A DNA stretch of 37,084 bases from Myxococcaceae bacterium (GCA_016793725.1 JAEUJP010000192.1:1-37084), one strand, 5' to 3'. Numbered from the stretch's first letter, positions 25,525-34,151 are shown. The notes: generated by a model not told the origin, from the letters alone. Translations and numbers: made by a program.

Positions 25525-26907
25525 ATGACAACCATCTGGGTCATCGACGACAGCCCGCTCGACGTCGACCGCGCCCGGCAGTCGCTCGCGACCACCTACA
25601 CCGTCGAGACGTTTCAAGACGGCGCCGAGGCGCTCGAGCGGCTGTCGGCCGGGCAGGCGCCCGACGCGATGGTGCTCGATCAGGTGATGCCCGGGGTCAG
25701 CGGCCTCGAGCTCTTGCGCTTCATCCGCTCCGAGAAGCTGCGCACACACGAAATTCCCGTGCTGCTGCTCACGGCGAAGGGCTCGCCCGAGCAGATCGTC
25801 GAGGGCCTCGGCGCCGGCGCGAACGACTACCTGTCGAAGCCCTGGGCCCCCGAAGAGCTGCGCGCGCGCATCGACGCGCTCCTGCGCTCGGCGAAGCTGC
25901 TCAACCGCGCCGTCATCGCCGAGCGAACGGTCAAAGGTCTGCTCGAGAGTCTGCCCGACGCGCTGGTGGTGTTCGACGGGGCCGGCCGCATCACCTTCGC
26001 GAACGCCGAGGCCGAGCGGGTTCTCGTGGGGCTCGCGTCACCCATCATGGGTGCCCACGTGAAGCAGCTGCTGCCGATGCTCGCCTTCCCGTCGAAGACC
26101 GGGGCCGTCGCGCCCGACCTGCACATCGGCGCGCGCATCTACTCGCCGTCGCTGCGGGTGCTCGAGCGCGACGGCACGAGCGAGACGAGCCTCATCTTGC
26201 GCGACGTCACCGAGCGCCGCCGCGCCGATGAGCGGCGCCTCGACTTCTACTCCATCATCGCGCACGACCTGCGCTCGCCGCTGTCGGCCATGGTCTTGAG
26301 AGCGAAGCGCGTGATGAGCGGCAAGCTCGGCCCGCTCGACGACAAGCTCAAGCTCGAGGTCGAAAAGCTGCAGGGCAGCATGGGCAGCATGGCGAACATC
26401 ATCAACGACTTTCTCGACATGGCGCGGCTCGAGCGCGGCGGTGAGCAGCGCCTCGAGCGCACCGAGATCGAGCTCGGCGAGGTGGTCGAGTCTGCGGCCG
26501 ACGAGCTGCGACCCATCGCCGAGTCGGGCGGGCTCGCGCTGCAGGTCTCGAAGCCCGAGGGCGGCACGCCGCTGGTGGGCGATCGCACGCGGCTGCGGCA
26601 GGTGGTCACCAACCTCGTGAGCAACGCCATCAAGTTCACGCCGTCGGGCGGCACCGTGACCGTCAAGATCGAGCCGTCAGACGAGCGCGTGCTCACCTCG
26701 GTGGCCGACACCGGGCCGGGGGTGCCCGAGAGCTCGGTGTCGGGGCTGTTCGAGCGGTTTCATCGCGCTCCGGGCCAGACGTCGACCGAGGGCACGGGCC
26801 TGGGCCTCATGATCGTTCGCGAAATCGTCGAGGCCCACGGCGGCAACGTCGGCGTCGACACCAGGCTCGGCCACGGCAGCCGCTTCTGGTTCTCACTGCC
26901 GCGGTAG
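25525..26907 (+). CDS. REC-PAS-histidine kinase, cytoplasmic hybrid
   Basis: 460 residues from ATG 25525. An N-terminal receiver (Asp52 in MVLDQVMPGVSG, Lys105 in LSKPW) comes first, then a PAS-like domain (about 130-230, LLESLPDALVVFDGAGRITF), then HisKA with His247 in YSIIAHDLRSPL, and an HATPase with N box LVSNAIKF, ADTGPGVP and GTGLGLMIV. No membrane segment. The receiver-first layout suggests the kinase is itself controlled by phosphorylation, perhaps from the divergent CheA or another kinase. Convergent with the GGDEF gene. Confidence 0.92.
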   Translation: MTTIWVIDDSPLDVDRARQSLATTYTVETFQDGAEALERLSAGQAPDAMVLDQVMPGVSGLELLRFIRSEKLRTHEIPVLLLTAKGSPEQIVEGLGAGANDYLSKPWAPEELRARIDALLRSAKLLNRAVIAERTVKGLLESLPDALVVFDGAGRITFANAEAERVLVGLASPIMGAHVKQLLPMLAFPSKTGAVAPDLHIGARIYSPSLRVLERDGTSETSLILRDVTERRRADERRLDFYSIIAHDLRSPLSAMVLRAKRVMSGKLGPLDDKLKLEVEKLQGSMGSMANIINDFLDMARLERGGEQRLERTEIELGEVVESAADELRPIAESGGLALQVSKPEGGTPLVGDRTRLRQVVTNLVSNAIKFTPSGGTVTVKIEPSDERVLTSVADTGPGVPESSVSGLFERFHRAPGQTSTEGTGLGLMIVREIVEAHGGNVGVDTRLGHGSRFWFSLPR

Positions 26908-26973
26908 GCGTGACGCGGCAGCGCCACCGCGGGCGAAGCCCCATCACTGCTGCGAGCGGGCGAGAGACACGTG

Positions 26974-27471
26974 TCAGCGCATCGCGACCGCATCGCGACC
27001 CTGCTGCTTCGCGCGCGTGCAGGCCTCTTCGCCCGCGTCGAGCAGGTTGCCGGGCAGCTCCTTCGGGCGCAGCGCCACCACACCGGCTGAGACCGTGAGT
27101 CGAAAGTCGCCGAACGCCGACGCGTGCAGCTCGCGCGAGACCGCCTGACGCAGCCGTTGGGCGAGGCGCATGGCGTGCTCGACCGGCACCTTCAGCGCCA
27201 CGGCGAACTCGTCACCACCGACCCGGCCGATGGGCCCGAGCCCGTCGAGCGTCTGCGAAATCATCGAGGCCACCCAGGCGAGCGCCGCGTCGACGCGGTC
27301 TTTGCCGTGCGCGTCGTTGAGCTCCTGGCACTCGTCGACGTCGAAGTAGATGAGCGACATCGTGCCAGAGTGTTTGCGTGCGTCGCTCACCAGCTGCGTC
27401 AGGAGCCGCTCGAAGTGGGCGCGCTTGAATGCGCCCGTGAGCAGGTCGATGTGCGGAGCGAAATCAGTCAT
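26974..27471 (-). CDS. Stand-alone GGDEF diguanylate cyclase
   Basis: 165 residues from ATG 27471; TTG 27480 is a weaker option. It is only a GGDEF domain: LTGAFKRAHFERLL, IYFDVDECQELND with the metal-site Asp, and an intact active site RVGGDEFAVA (GGDEF at 85-89), so it can probably make c-di-GMP from GTP. The RxxD inhibitory site normally found five residues before GGDEF is absent (the sequence there is GLGPIG), so product feedback through that site is not expected. No sensor domain. Last gene of the probable PilZ-lipoprotein-EcsC-GGDEF unit, 30 bases after the EcsC stop. Confidence 0.9.
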   Translation of the reverse strand: MTDFAPHIDLLTGAFKRAHFERLLTQLVSDARKHSGTMSLIYFDVDECQELNDAHGKDRVDAALAWVASMISQTLDGLGPIGRVGGDEFAVALKVPVEHAMRLAQRLRQAVSRELHASAFGDFRLTVSAGVVALRPKELPGNLLDAGEEACTRAKQQGRDAVAMR

Positions 27472-27501
27472 GGGCTTCAACCGTCCCCGTCTGAAGGTGG
27501 G

Positions 27502-28113
27502 TCACGCGCCGGAGGCTTTTCGAGTCTTCTCTGCCGCCTTGTCGAAGCCATCGTAGTGGCGAATCGCCTGGTCGCCTACCGATTGAATGTGCTGATTGTT
27601 GAGGTAGGCCGAGATGGGCGCCGCCACGAGCGGAAGAGACTTGCCAATCGTGTGCAGCCCGCCCTTCGTCAGCGCGTACTGCGCCAGCTTCGCCACCACC
27701 TTCGGGCTGGCCCGTTGCACCGGCCCGATGCCGTTCGCGTAGCCGTACACGTCGAGCAGCTCGAACCGCTTCGGCTCGCTCTTCAGGTTCACCTTGTACA
27801 GCGTCGCGATCTCGGTGATGAGCTTGAGCTGCAGGTACGTCATCACGATGAGGTCGGGCGGCACCGACAACACGCCGAAGATGCCGCTCACCCCGCCGAC
27901 CAGCGACGCCAGCGTCTTCTTGTCGTCGATGAACCGCTGCGCCAGCTCGCGCGGCCCCGCCGCCGGGTAGCGCTGCGTCAGCTCGTCGAGCTTCAGCTTC
28001 GCCCGCTCGCCCTCTCGCTCGACCAGGTCTGACAGGCGCTCGTTGCCGAGCCGCTTCAGGTTCGAGGGCTTCAGCACCGAAAAATACTCTCTGTAGGCAT
28101 CGAACACCGACAT
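27502..28113 (-). CDS. EcsC family protein
   Basis: 203 residues from ATG 28113 (MSVFDAYREYFSVL), chosen because it is four bases after the preceding stop; an earlier in-frame start would overlap that gene deeply. The middle (LASLVGGVSGIFGVLSVPPDLIVMTYLQLKLITEIATLY) is the amphipathic, partly hydrophobic signature of EcsC-like proteins, followed by KGGLHTIGKSLPLVAAPISA. EcsC is named for the third gene of the Bacillus ecs exporter locus, but its biochemical role is unclear. The protein probably associates with the membrane. Confidence 0.8.
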   Translation of the reverse strand: MSVFDAYREYFSVLKPSNLKRLGNERLSDLVEREGERAKLKLDELTQRYPAAGPRELAQRFIDDKKTLASLVGGVSGIFGVLSVPPDLIVMTYLQLKLITEIATLYKVNLKSEPKRFELLDVYGYANGIGPVQRASPKVVAKLAQYALTKGGLHTIGKSLPLVAAPISAYLNNQHIQSVGDQAIRHYDGFDKAAEKTRKASGA

Positions 28114-28117
28114 CGCT

Positions 28118-28567
28118 TCAGTACCCATTTTCGACGAGGTAGAGGTCAATCAGCGCGCCCTCTTCGAACCAGTACTGGTTCGACTCTTTTGCGGCCCACC
28201 GCGAGTTCGGCCGCGCGTCTTTCAGCTCGAGCAGCAACCTGCCCGTCGCCGTGTCGGCCACCGACGCGCGCGCGAGGCACCCGCCACCCGGCTCTTCACC
28301 GAACCCACCTTCGAGGCACACCATGTCGCCGGTCGACAACTTCTTCACATACACCTCGGCGAGGTACTTCGCCTCGTCGCACCGGCCCCGCGCCGCGCCG
28401 CCCTTGTTGAACTTGTCGCAGCGCTTCACCGAGGGCGCCGCGATGACCTGCACGTTCTCGAAGATGCCCGCGGCCCCGCGGTCTCGCGAGGCGCGGTTGT
28501 CGGTCAGGCAACCTGCGGCGAAGAGCAAACCCGACACGCCCACCAACACCGGGTGACACCGTTTCAT
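28118..28567 (-). CDS. Predicted lipoprotein with four further cysteines
   Basis: 149 residues from ATG 28567, overlapping the PilZ stop by ATGA. The head MKRCHPVLVGVSGLLFAAGC is a lipoprotein signal with lipid Cys20. The mature part holds two cysteine pairs (KRCDKF...GRCDEA and MVCLEGG...GGGCLA) that could form disulfides in the periplasm, and ends in QYWFEEGALIDLYLVENGY. No known domain recognised. Its place between PilZ and EcsC suggests a role in an envelope process under c-di-GMP control, but this is inference. Confidence 0.75.
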   Translation of the reverse strand: MKRCHPVLVGVSGLLFAAGCLTDNRASRDRGAAGIFENVQVIAAPSVKRCDKFNKGGAARGRCDEAKYLAEVYVKKLSTGDMVCLEGGFGEEPGGGCLARASVADTATGRLLLELKDARPNSRWAAKESNQYWFEEGALIDLYLVENGY

Positions 28568-28896
28568 GCCGAGTCTCCGACGAACTTCGCCAAGGCCGCC
28601 CTATCTATGGGGGCGAGGTCTAAAAAACGCACGCCCATGCCGAACGATTTTGCGTCGGGCACGTTCACCACCTCACCGCGGCAGCGAATCGCCCGGCTCT
28701 CGCCCGGCAGCGTGAACGAGAGCTCGACCTCGACGCCGACCCCATAGGGTATTGCGCGGTCGAAGAACACGCCGCCGGTCGAGATGTCGCGGGTGCTCTG
28801 CAGGGTGAACCCACGCCCGTCGCGCACCTCGACGGGAAGGGCGACCGCCACGCGGCGCTCACGCCTTCTTTCGAGAGAGCCTGAGTCGATCGGCAT
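28564..28896 (-). CDS. PilZ-domain c-di-GMP-binding protein
   Basis: 110 residues from ATG 28896. A single PilZ domain with both ligand motifs: the Arg-rich RRRERRVAVALPVEV near residues 10-24 (RxxxR) and DISTGG at 37-42 (DxSxxG), then GVGVEVELSFTLPGE and GMGVRFLDLAP. It should bind c-di-GMP and act through protein contact. Translationally coupled to the following lipoprotein. A GGDEF cyclase lies three genes downstream on the same strand, so signal maker and receptor may be co-expressed. Confidence 0.92.
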   Translation of the reverse strand: MPIDSGSLERRRERRVAVALPVEVRDGRGFTLQSTRDISTGGVFFDRAIPYGVGVEVELSFTLPGESRAIRCRGEVVNVPDAKSFGMGVRFLDLAPIDRAALAKFVGDSA

Positions 28897-28949
28897 GTCG
28901 TGAACGCTCTGAACTCGAGACGCCCGAAAGCCTAGCAGCCTGCCTCGTG

Positions 28950-30818
28950 TCAGGCGACCAAACGTATGGCCGGCGCGCCATCGGCCGGCAGCGCCACGAA
29001 GAACGTCGTGCCCTCGCCCTGCCTCGACTCGAACCAGATTTCCCCGCCCAGCCGGCGCACCACCGCGCGGGCCGCCGACAGCGACTGGCCCGCACCCTTG
29101 CCGACCGGCCGGGTGGTGAAGAACTGCTCGAAGATGTGCGGCTGCACCGCGGCGGGTATGCCGCAGCCGGTGTCGGCGACGCTCACCACCACGCGGTCGG
29201 GCTCGGCCTCGGCCCGAACCGTGATGGTGCCACGCGCGTCGCCCTTGTCGCCGATGGCGAGCGCGGCGTTCGTGACCAGCGACAGCCACACCTGGTTCAG
29301 GTCGCCGGGGCACGCCTGCACCATCGGCACCTCGTCGAACATCGTCTTCACGTCGGCCACCGACTTGTACGCGTTGTGGGCGATGGTCAGCGTCGCCCCG
29401 AGCCCCTCGCGCACGTCGCACGCCGTCGCTTCGATCTGCTCGGGCTGGCTGAACACCCGCATCGAGCGCACGATGTCGGCGATGCGCGTCAACCCTTCGA
29501 CGGCGCGATCGGCCGACTTCGGCACGTTCTCGCGCAGGTACTCGAGGTCGATCGCCTGCTCGCGGGCTTCGAGCACCGGGCCCACCTTGCGGTACTCGTC
29601 GAGCAGCGACATCAGGTCGACCCACGCGTCGCGCACGAACGTCACGCTGTCGTTCGAGTACTGCACCGGCGTGTTGATCTCGTGCGCGACGCCCGCCGCG
29701 AGCCGGCCGACCGACTCGAGCCGGTGCGCCTGCTGCAGCTCCTGTTCGAGCGCTTTGCGCTCGGTCACGTCGAGCGCCAGGCCACGCGCGATGCCGCCGC
29801 TCGCGTTCGCGCTCGACCGCAGGTGCACCCACCGCCCATCGGCCGCGCGCACGCGCAGCTCGTGGTCGTACTGCGGGGCCTTCTGAAGCTGTGCCGAGAG
29901 GTCGGCGAACATCGCGGCGTGCTCGGCGGGCTCCATCACCGAGGCGAGAAAGCCGGGCTCCTGCCAGGTGCCGACGCCGTGCCCCGTCAGCGCCGAGCAC
30001 TGCGGGCCGACGTACGTGAAGCGCCGGGCCGCCAGGTCGTACTCGAACGGTATGGCGCGGGTCGTCTCGGCAATCTGGCGATACTGCTCGCGGCTCGACG
30101 ACAGCTCGGCGGTGCGGGCCTCGACCAGCTGCGCCAGACGAACCTGCTCGGTGCGAATGCGCTCGAGCATCACGTTGAACGCCGCCGCGAGCCGGCCGAC
30201 CTCGTCGGGCGAGCCGACCTCGAGCTCGGGCAGGTTCAGCTCGCCGCTCGCGATGCGGTCGGCCATCAGCGCGATGCGCTCGAGCCGCCGCACCACGATG
30301 CCGATGACGAGCCACGCCACGTACGCCGCCACCAGCGCGAGCGAGAAGCTCACCGCCGAGGTGATGACGACCACGTGGTTCACGTGCTGGTGAACCCGCT
30401 CCGTGCCCAGCTCGACGTAGAGCACCGCGTGCGGCCCTTCTTTCGGCACGACCCGCACCGCGGCGACCACCGCGTCGCGCGTCACGCGTGTCGTGACGTC
30501 GACCGGCGCGACGGCCCACGGCAAGGGCGGCGTCACCGAGCCCACGACGAGCCGCCCGTCGTCACCGTAGAGCGCCACCTGCGAGACGTCGGGGTCGCTG
30601 CCGGCCGACTCGAGCACCTCGCGCGCCGTGAGCTGGTCGTCGTACGCGACCGCGGGCTCGAGCTGCTTGCCGAGGAGCGCCGCATAGACACCAGCCTTGT
30701 GGGTGAGGTCGGCCTCGAGGTCGCGCATGCGCATCGTCGTTCGCCCGGCCGTGATGGCCACCGCCGTGACGAGACAGATGACCGCGGTCACCGCCGAGAG
30801 CTTGAGGCGAAGGCTCAT
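28950..30818 (-). CDS. Membrane sensor histidine kinase (periplasmic sensor-HAMP-PAS-HK)
   Basis: 622 residues from ATG 30818, overlapping the peroxidase stop (ATGA). TM1 about 8-25, periplasmic domain about 30-147 (PAVAYDDQLTAREVLESAGS, VALYGDDGRLVVGS, CHASE8-like in look), TM2 about 149-175, HAMP about 177-229, PAS/PAC about 245-355, then HisKA with His379 in AAGVAHEINTPVQYSND and HATPase with NAALAI, ADTGCGIP and a G2 box GKGAGQSLS, an unusual form of GTGLGL. No fused receiver; the receivers are in the two upstream genes of the same operon. The open frame continues upstream over the peroxidase gene in another frame and is not real. Confidence 0.92.
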   Translation of the reverse strand: MSLRLKLSAVTAVICLVTAVAITAGRTTMRMRDLEADLTHKAGVYAALLGKQLEPAVAYDDQLTAREVLESAGSDPDVSQVALYGDDGRLVVGSVTPPLPWAVAPVDVTTRVTRDAVVAAVRVVPKEGPHAVLYVELGTERVHQHVNHVVVITSAVSFSLALVAAYVAWLVIGIVVRRLERIALMADRIASGELNLPELEVGSPDEVGRLAAAFNVMLERIRTEQVRLAQLVEARTAELSSSREQYRQIAETTRAIPFEYDLAARRFTYVGPQCSALTGHGVGTWQEPGFLASVMEPAEHAAMFADLSAQLQKAPQYDHELRVRAADGRWVHLRSSANASGGIARGLALDVTERKALEQELQQAHRLESVGRLAAGVAHEINTPVQYSNDSVTFVRDAWVDLMSLLDEYRKVGPVLEAREQAIDLEYLRENVPKSADRAVEGLTRIADIVRSMRVFSQPEQIEATACDVREGLGATLTIAHNAYKSVADVKTMFDEVPMVQACPGDLNQVWLSLVTNAALAIGDKGDARGTITVRAEAEPDRVVVSVADTGCGIPAAVQPHIFEQFFTTRPVGKGAGQSLSAARAVVRRLGGEIWFESRQGEGTTFFVALPADGAPAIRLVA

Positions 30819-31864
30819 CGAGCCTCGGGCAGCTGCGGCTTCACGATGTAGTCTTGCGGCACTTCGCCCGACAGCGCTTCGAGCCACGCGACGATGCCCT
30901 TCACCTCGTCGTCGTCGAGCTCTTCGCCGAGCTGGTGCCGCGCCATCATGCGAACCGCTTCTGAGAGCGTCGCTGCCGAGCCGTCGTGAAAATAGGGCGC
31001 CGTCTTCGCGACGTTTCGCAGGCTCGACACCTTGAACATCATCTCGTCGCCGTCGTCGTGCGTGACGTCGAAGCGACCCTTGTCGTTTTGGTTCGGCCAT
31101 GCCTTCACCGCCCCGAGCTTCTCGTACATCGAGCCGCCGGCCAGCTCGCCCGCGTGACACACCACACACCCCAGGTTCGCGAAGCTGCGCGCGCCCTCTT
31201 TTTCGACCGTCGTCAGCGCCGCGCTGTCGCCTCTCAGAAACCGGTCCCACCGGCCCGGAGTCACCAGGCCCCGCTCGAACGCGCCGATCGCCTCTTTCAC
31301 GTGCGCCCACGTGATGGGCTCGAGCTCGCCCGGGAACGCAGCGGCGAAGGCCGGCCCGTAGCCCCGAATCGCCTCGAGCGCCCGCACGACGCTGTCGCTG
31401 CTCTGCATGCCCATCTCGATCGGGTTCAAGATGGGGTCGCCGGCCTGGTCTTCGATCGTCGCCGAGCGCCCGTCCCAGAACTGCCGAAAGTGCCGGGCGG
31501 CGTTGTACGTGCTCGGCGCGTTGCGCGTGCCCGTCTGGCCGCGCACGCCCTTCGAGGTCGCGTCGTGGGTCACCCCGTAGCCGTCGAGCGGGTGGCAGCT
31601 GTTGCAGCTCACCTCACCCGTCGATGACAGGCGCGGCTCGAAGTACAGCATGCGGCCGAGCGCGACGAGCGCCGGGTTCACCGCCGCGGCCGGCGCGGTC
31701 AGAGGCTTGTAGCGGCGCATCACGCGCTGCGGCAGCGGGTTGCCGGCGCGCGACGACCGCGGCTCGGCGCTCACCACGAGCCTGCGCTTCGGCTCGAACC
31801 CCGGCTCGCTCTCGCTGCTGCTGCACGCCGCTGCCAACACAACGACGAGCGTGAGCCGGTTCAC
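30815..31864 (-). CDS. Di-haem cytochrome c peroxidase (CcpA/MauG family) lipoprotein
   Basis: 349 residues from GTG 31864, overlapping the preceding stop (GTGA). The head RLTLVVVLAAACSSS is a lipoprotein signal with lipid Cys14. Two c-type haem sites are present: CNSCH at 87-91 and CVVCH at 233-237, with family segments LGRMLYFEPRLSSTGEVSC, APSTYNAARHFRQFWDGR, FANLGCVVCH and FKVSSLRNVAKTAPYFHDG. Such enzymes reduce hydrogen peroxide with electrons from periplasmic cytochromes, while MauG relatives modify proteins. It sits between two receiver genes and a sensor kinase in one coupled operon, which is unusual for a peroxidase. Confidence 0.93.
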   Translation of the reverse strand: MNRLTLVVVLAAACSSSESEPGFEPKRRLVVSAEPRSSRAGNPLPQRVMRRYKPLTAPAAAVNPALVALGRMLYFEPRLSSTGEVSCNSCHPLDGYGVTHDATSKGVRGQTGTRNAPSTYNAARHFRQFWDGRSATIEDQAGDPILNPIEMGMQSSDSVVRALEAIRGYGPAFAAAFPGELEPITWAHVKEAIGAFERGLVTPGRWDRFLRGDSAALTTVEKEGARSFANLGCVVCHAGELAGGSMYEKLGAVKAWPNQNDKGRFDVTHDDGDEMMFKVSSLRNVAKTAPYFHDGSAATLSEAVRMMARHQLGEELDDDEVKGIVAWLEALSGEVPQDYIVKPQLPEAR

Positions 31865-32973
31865 TTCACCACCACCCGAATCGGCTCTTTCACCGCGCCG
31901 GCGGCCATCGAGGCGAAGCGCGTCTGCAGCGCCGCCGTCACCTCGAAGCCGCGCGGCACGAGCAGCACGCCCGTCTTCAGCCTCAGGTCTTCGGTGAGCA
32001 CCATGCCGGCCTTCAGCTCGTGAACGCCCACCTCGCGCACCGTCGGGCCCTCGCTCGAGCGCTGCACGTGTCTGCCCAGCGCATCGAGCAGCGCGAGGTC
32101 GTATTGGTTCGCACGCGACTTGAGCGTCTGAAACGCGAGCGCCACGTCGTCGCCGCGGCTGCGCAGCGCATCGAAGTCGAACGCGAGCCGCACGGCGCGC
32201 GCGCCCATCGGTGCGTGCCCGGGCGAGTCGCCTCGTGCGACCGACGTCACGATGTCGCGCACGGCCTCGAGGCGGGGTATGTGCGCGAGGAACGCGTCGG
32301 CCGCCTGGGGCACGCGGTCGACCTGCGCCTTGTCGGCGGCGTCGAGCTCTTCACCGCGGTACCACCGCTCGAGCGTGGCTTGAGGCAGGTGTACGGCTCC
32401 GAGGTGGGCGAAGAGGCACGCGACGTCGGCCTTCCACACCGCGTCGGGCGCGGCCTCTTTCAACATCACCTCGACCAGCGCGCGCGCGCGCGTCACCTTG
32501 CCGAACGCGAGCGGGTTCGCGAGCGCGAGCACGTCGGCCAACATCTTCACCGTACCGCGCAGCGTCTGCTCGAGCAGCTCGCGCTCGGCGGTCACGAGCC
32601 GGTGCTGGTGTACGGCCGACTCGAGCGCCGCGGCCAGCACCGGGGGCGCGCAGGGCTTGGTGAGGAAGCGGAAGATCTGCCCGTCGTTCACCGCGCTCAC
32701 CGCCGACGCGAGGTCGGTCTGGCCGGTGAGCAGCAGCCGCACCGAGTCGGGCGCCTGGCTGCGCGCGTGCTTCAAGAACTCGGCGCCCGTCATGCCGGGC
32801 ATGCGCATGTCGCTCACGATCGCGGCGAACGGCGCTTCGCCGCGCATCTTCGTCAGGGCTTCGGCCCCGCTCGTGGCGGTGGTGACCACGAACTTGCGGC
32901 GCAGGTGCAGCAGCAGCCCCTCGAGCACGTTCGGCTCGTCGTCGACGCACAGCACACGCGGGCTTTCGGTCAT
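31861..32973 (-). CDS. Response regulator with degenerate HD-GYP-like domain
   Basis: 370 residues from ATG 32973, overlapping the HDOD gene stop (ATGA). An intact receiver (CVDDEP; Asp55 in IVSDMRMPGM; Lys106 in LTKPC) is followed by an HD-GYP-type helical domain. Where active enzymes have LLHDIGK it reads LFAHLGA (187-193), so the metal-binding His-Asp pair is lost, and no GYP motif is seen. A C-terminal module (VHELKAGMVLTEDLRLKTGV) common to such regulators closes the chain. It is therefore probably not a c-di-GMP phosphodiesterase but a binding or signalling protein. Confidence 0.85.
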   Translation of the reverse strand: MTESPRVLCVDDEPNVLEGLLLHLRRKFVVTTATSGAEALTKMRGEAPFAAIVSDMRMPGMTGAEFLKHARSQAPDSVRLLLTGQTDLASAVSAVNDGQIFRFLTKPCAPPVLAAALESAVHQHRLVTAERELLEQTLRGTVKMLADVLALANPLAFGKVTRARALVEVMLKEAAPDAVWKADVACLFAHLGAVHLPQATLERWYRGEELDAADKAQVDRVPQAADAFLAHIPRLEAVRDIVTSVARGDSPGHAPMGARAVRLAFDFDALRSRGDDVALAFQTLKSRANQYDLALLDALGRHVQRSSEGPTVREVGVHELKAGMVLTEDLRLKTGVLLVPRGFEVTAALQTRFASMAAGAVKEPIRVVVK

Positions 32974-34151
32974 TGGGTGTCGCGCCCGAAGGCACGCTCC
33001 GTGAGGGCGGGCAGCGACTGGCCGCACGCGGTGAGGTACTCGAAGTCGTAGTCCGCCCGCTTGGGGCCGCTCTTCAGGTCTTTCGACCCTTCTTCCATCG
33101 CGAGGCGCTGCGCGACGTGAACCGCGCCCGCCGCGTCGAACGGCGCGTCGCTCGCGCGCTCGGGCGCGTGTTGGCTCGCCACCGCGCGCACGAGCGACGC
33201 GCTCAGGCCCCAGGTGCCCAAGAGGTAGGCGCCCACGTCGGCGTGTGTGAAGCCGAGCAGCTGCTTCTCGCGCGCTGCCCGCTCGAACGCCCACGGCACG
33301 CCGGTGAACAGCGCTTCGCGGTGCTCGGGCAGCGAGACGAGCAGCACCAGCCCGCCGACGTCGTGCAGCAGGCCAGCGAGGTACGCCCGCGGCACCGCCT
33401 CGCCGCTCACGAGCTTCGCCGCGACCTTCCCCACCAGCAGCGCGCGCTGCTGGAGCTGCTCGACCAGGCCCGCGCAGCCCGGCAGCGACGCCTCGAGCGA
33501 GCCCGCGAGCTGCGCGTACGTCACGGCCGAACGCACGAGCGACAGCCCGAGCCGCTGCACGGCCTTCAGCACCTGCGAGACGGGGGTCGAAGCGTAGAAC
33601 GCAGAGTTGGCGAGCTTGAGCAGCTTCAGCGAGAGCCCGGGGTCGCGCTCGATGATGGCGGCGATCTTCTTCAGGTCGGCGTCGGGGTCGGCGAGCGCGG
33701 CCGAGAGCTCCTGGAACACGGCCTTCGGGGTCGGCAGGCGGTCGACCGCGTGAATCACCCGCTGCATGTGCGGGCTGGCGAACGAGCTGCGCAGCGACAT
33801 GAGGTGATTGACGGTGGCGACGAGGTCGTCGACGTTGCACGGCTTCACCAGGTACTGGTGGGCGAGCCGCAGCCCGTCGGAAACGCCCGCGCCGTCGCAC
33901 TGCCCCGAGAGCAGCACCCGCAGCGCCTGGGGGTGGTCTGCGCGCACCTGCTCGAGCAGCTCGGTGCCTCGCATGCCCGGCATGTTCTGGTCGGTGACGA
34001 CGACGTCTGCGGGGACCCTGGCCAGCTCGTCGAGCGCGGCGGCGGGGCTGTCGGCGAAGCGCATGTCCCACACCTCGCGCTGGCGGCGCAGGCGGTTCTG
34101 CATCGCGCTGAGCAGGCGCGGCTCGTCATCGACGAAGAGCATGCGAATCAT
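32970..34151 (-). CDS. Response regulator with HDOD domain
   Basis: 393 residues from ATG 34151 (MIRMLFVDDEP), preferred over an upstream GTG because the receiver starts immediately. Receiver: Asp8/Asp9 pocket, phosphoacceptor Asp54 in VVTDQNMPGM, Lys109 in LVKPCN. HDOD domain from about 130 to 330: LPTPKAVFQELSAALADPDA, IERDPGLSLKLLKLANSAFY and AYLAGLLHDVGGLVLL. HDOD proteins lack nuclease or phosphodiesterase activity and act as scaffolds in signalling, often in c-di-GMP circuits. First gene of an apparent eight-gene run. Confidence 0.9.
   Translation of the reverse strand: MIRMLFVDDEPRLLSAMQNRLRRQREVWDMRFADSPAAALDELARVPADVVVTDQNMPGMRGTELLEQVRADHPQALRVLLSGQCDGAGVSDGLRLAHQYLVKPCNVDDLVATVNHLMSLRSSFASPHMQRVIHAVDRLPTPKAVFQELSAALADPDADLKKIAAIIERDPGLSLKLLKLANSAFYASTPVSQVLKAVQRLGLSLVRSAVTYAQLAGSLEASLPGCAGLVEQLQQRALLVGKVAAKLVSGEAVPRAYLAGLLHDVGGLVLLVSLPEHREALFTGVPWAFERAAREKQLLGFTHADVGAYLLGTWGLSASLVRAVASQHAPERASDAPFDAAGAVHVAQRLAMEEGSKDLKSGPKRADYDFEYLTACGQSLPALTERAFGRDTQ

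Noticed and set aside
28564..30519. Long minus-strand frame upstream of the PilZ start
   Set aside because: Only the last 110 codons are PilZ; the rest is a shadow of the membrane kinase in another frame.
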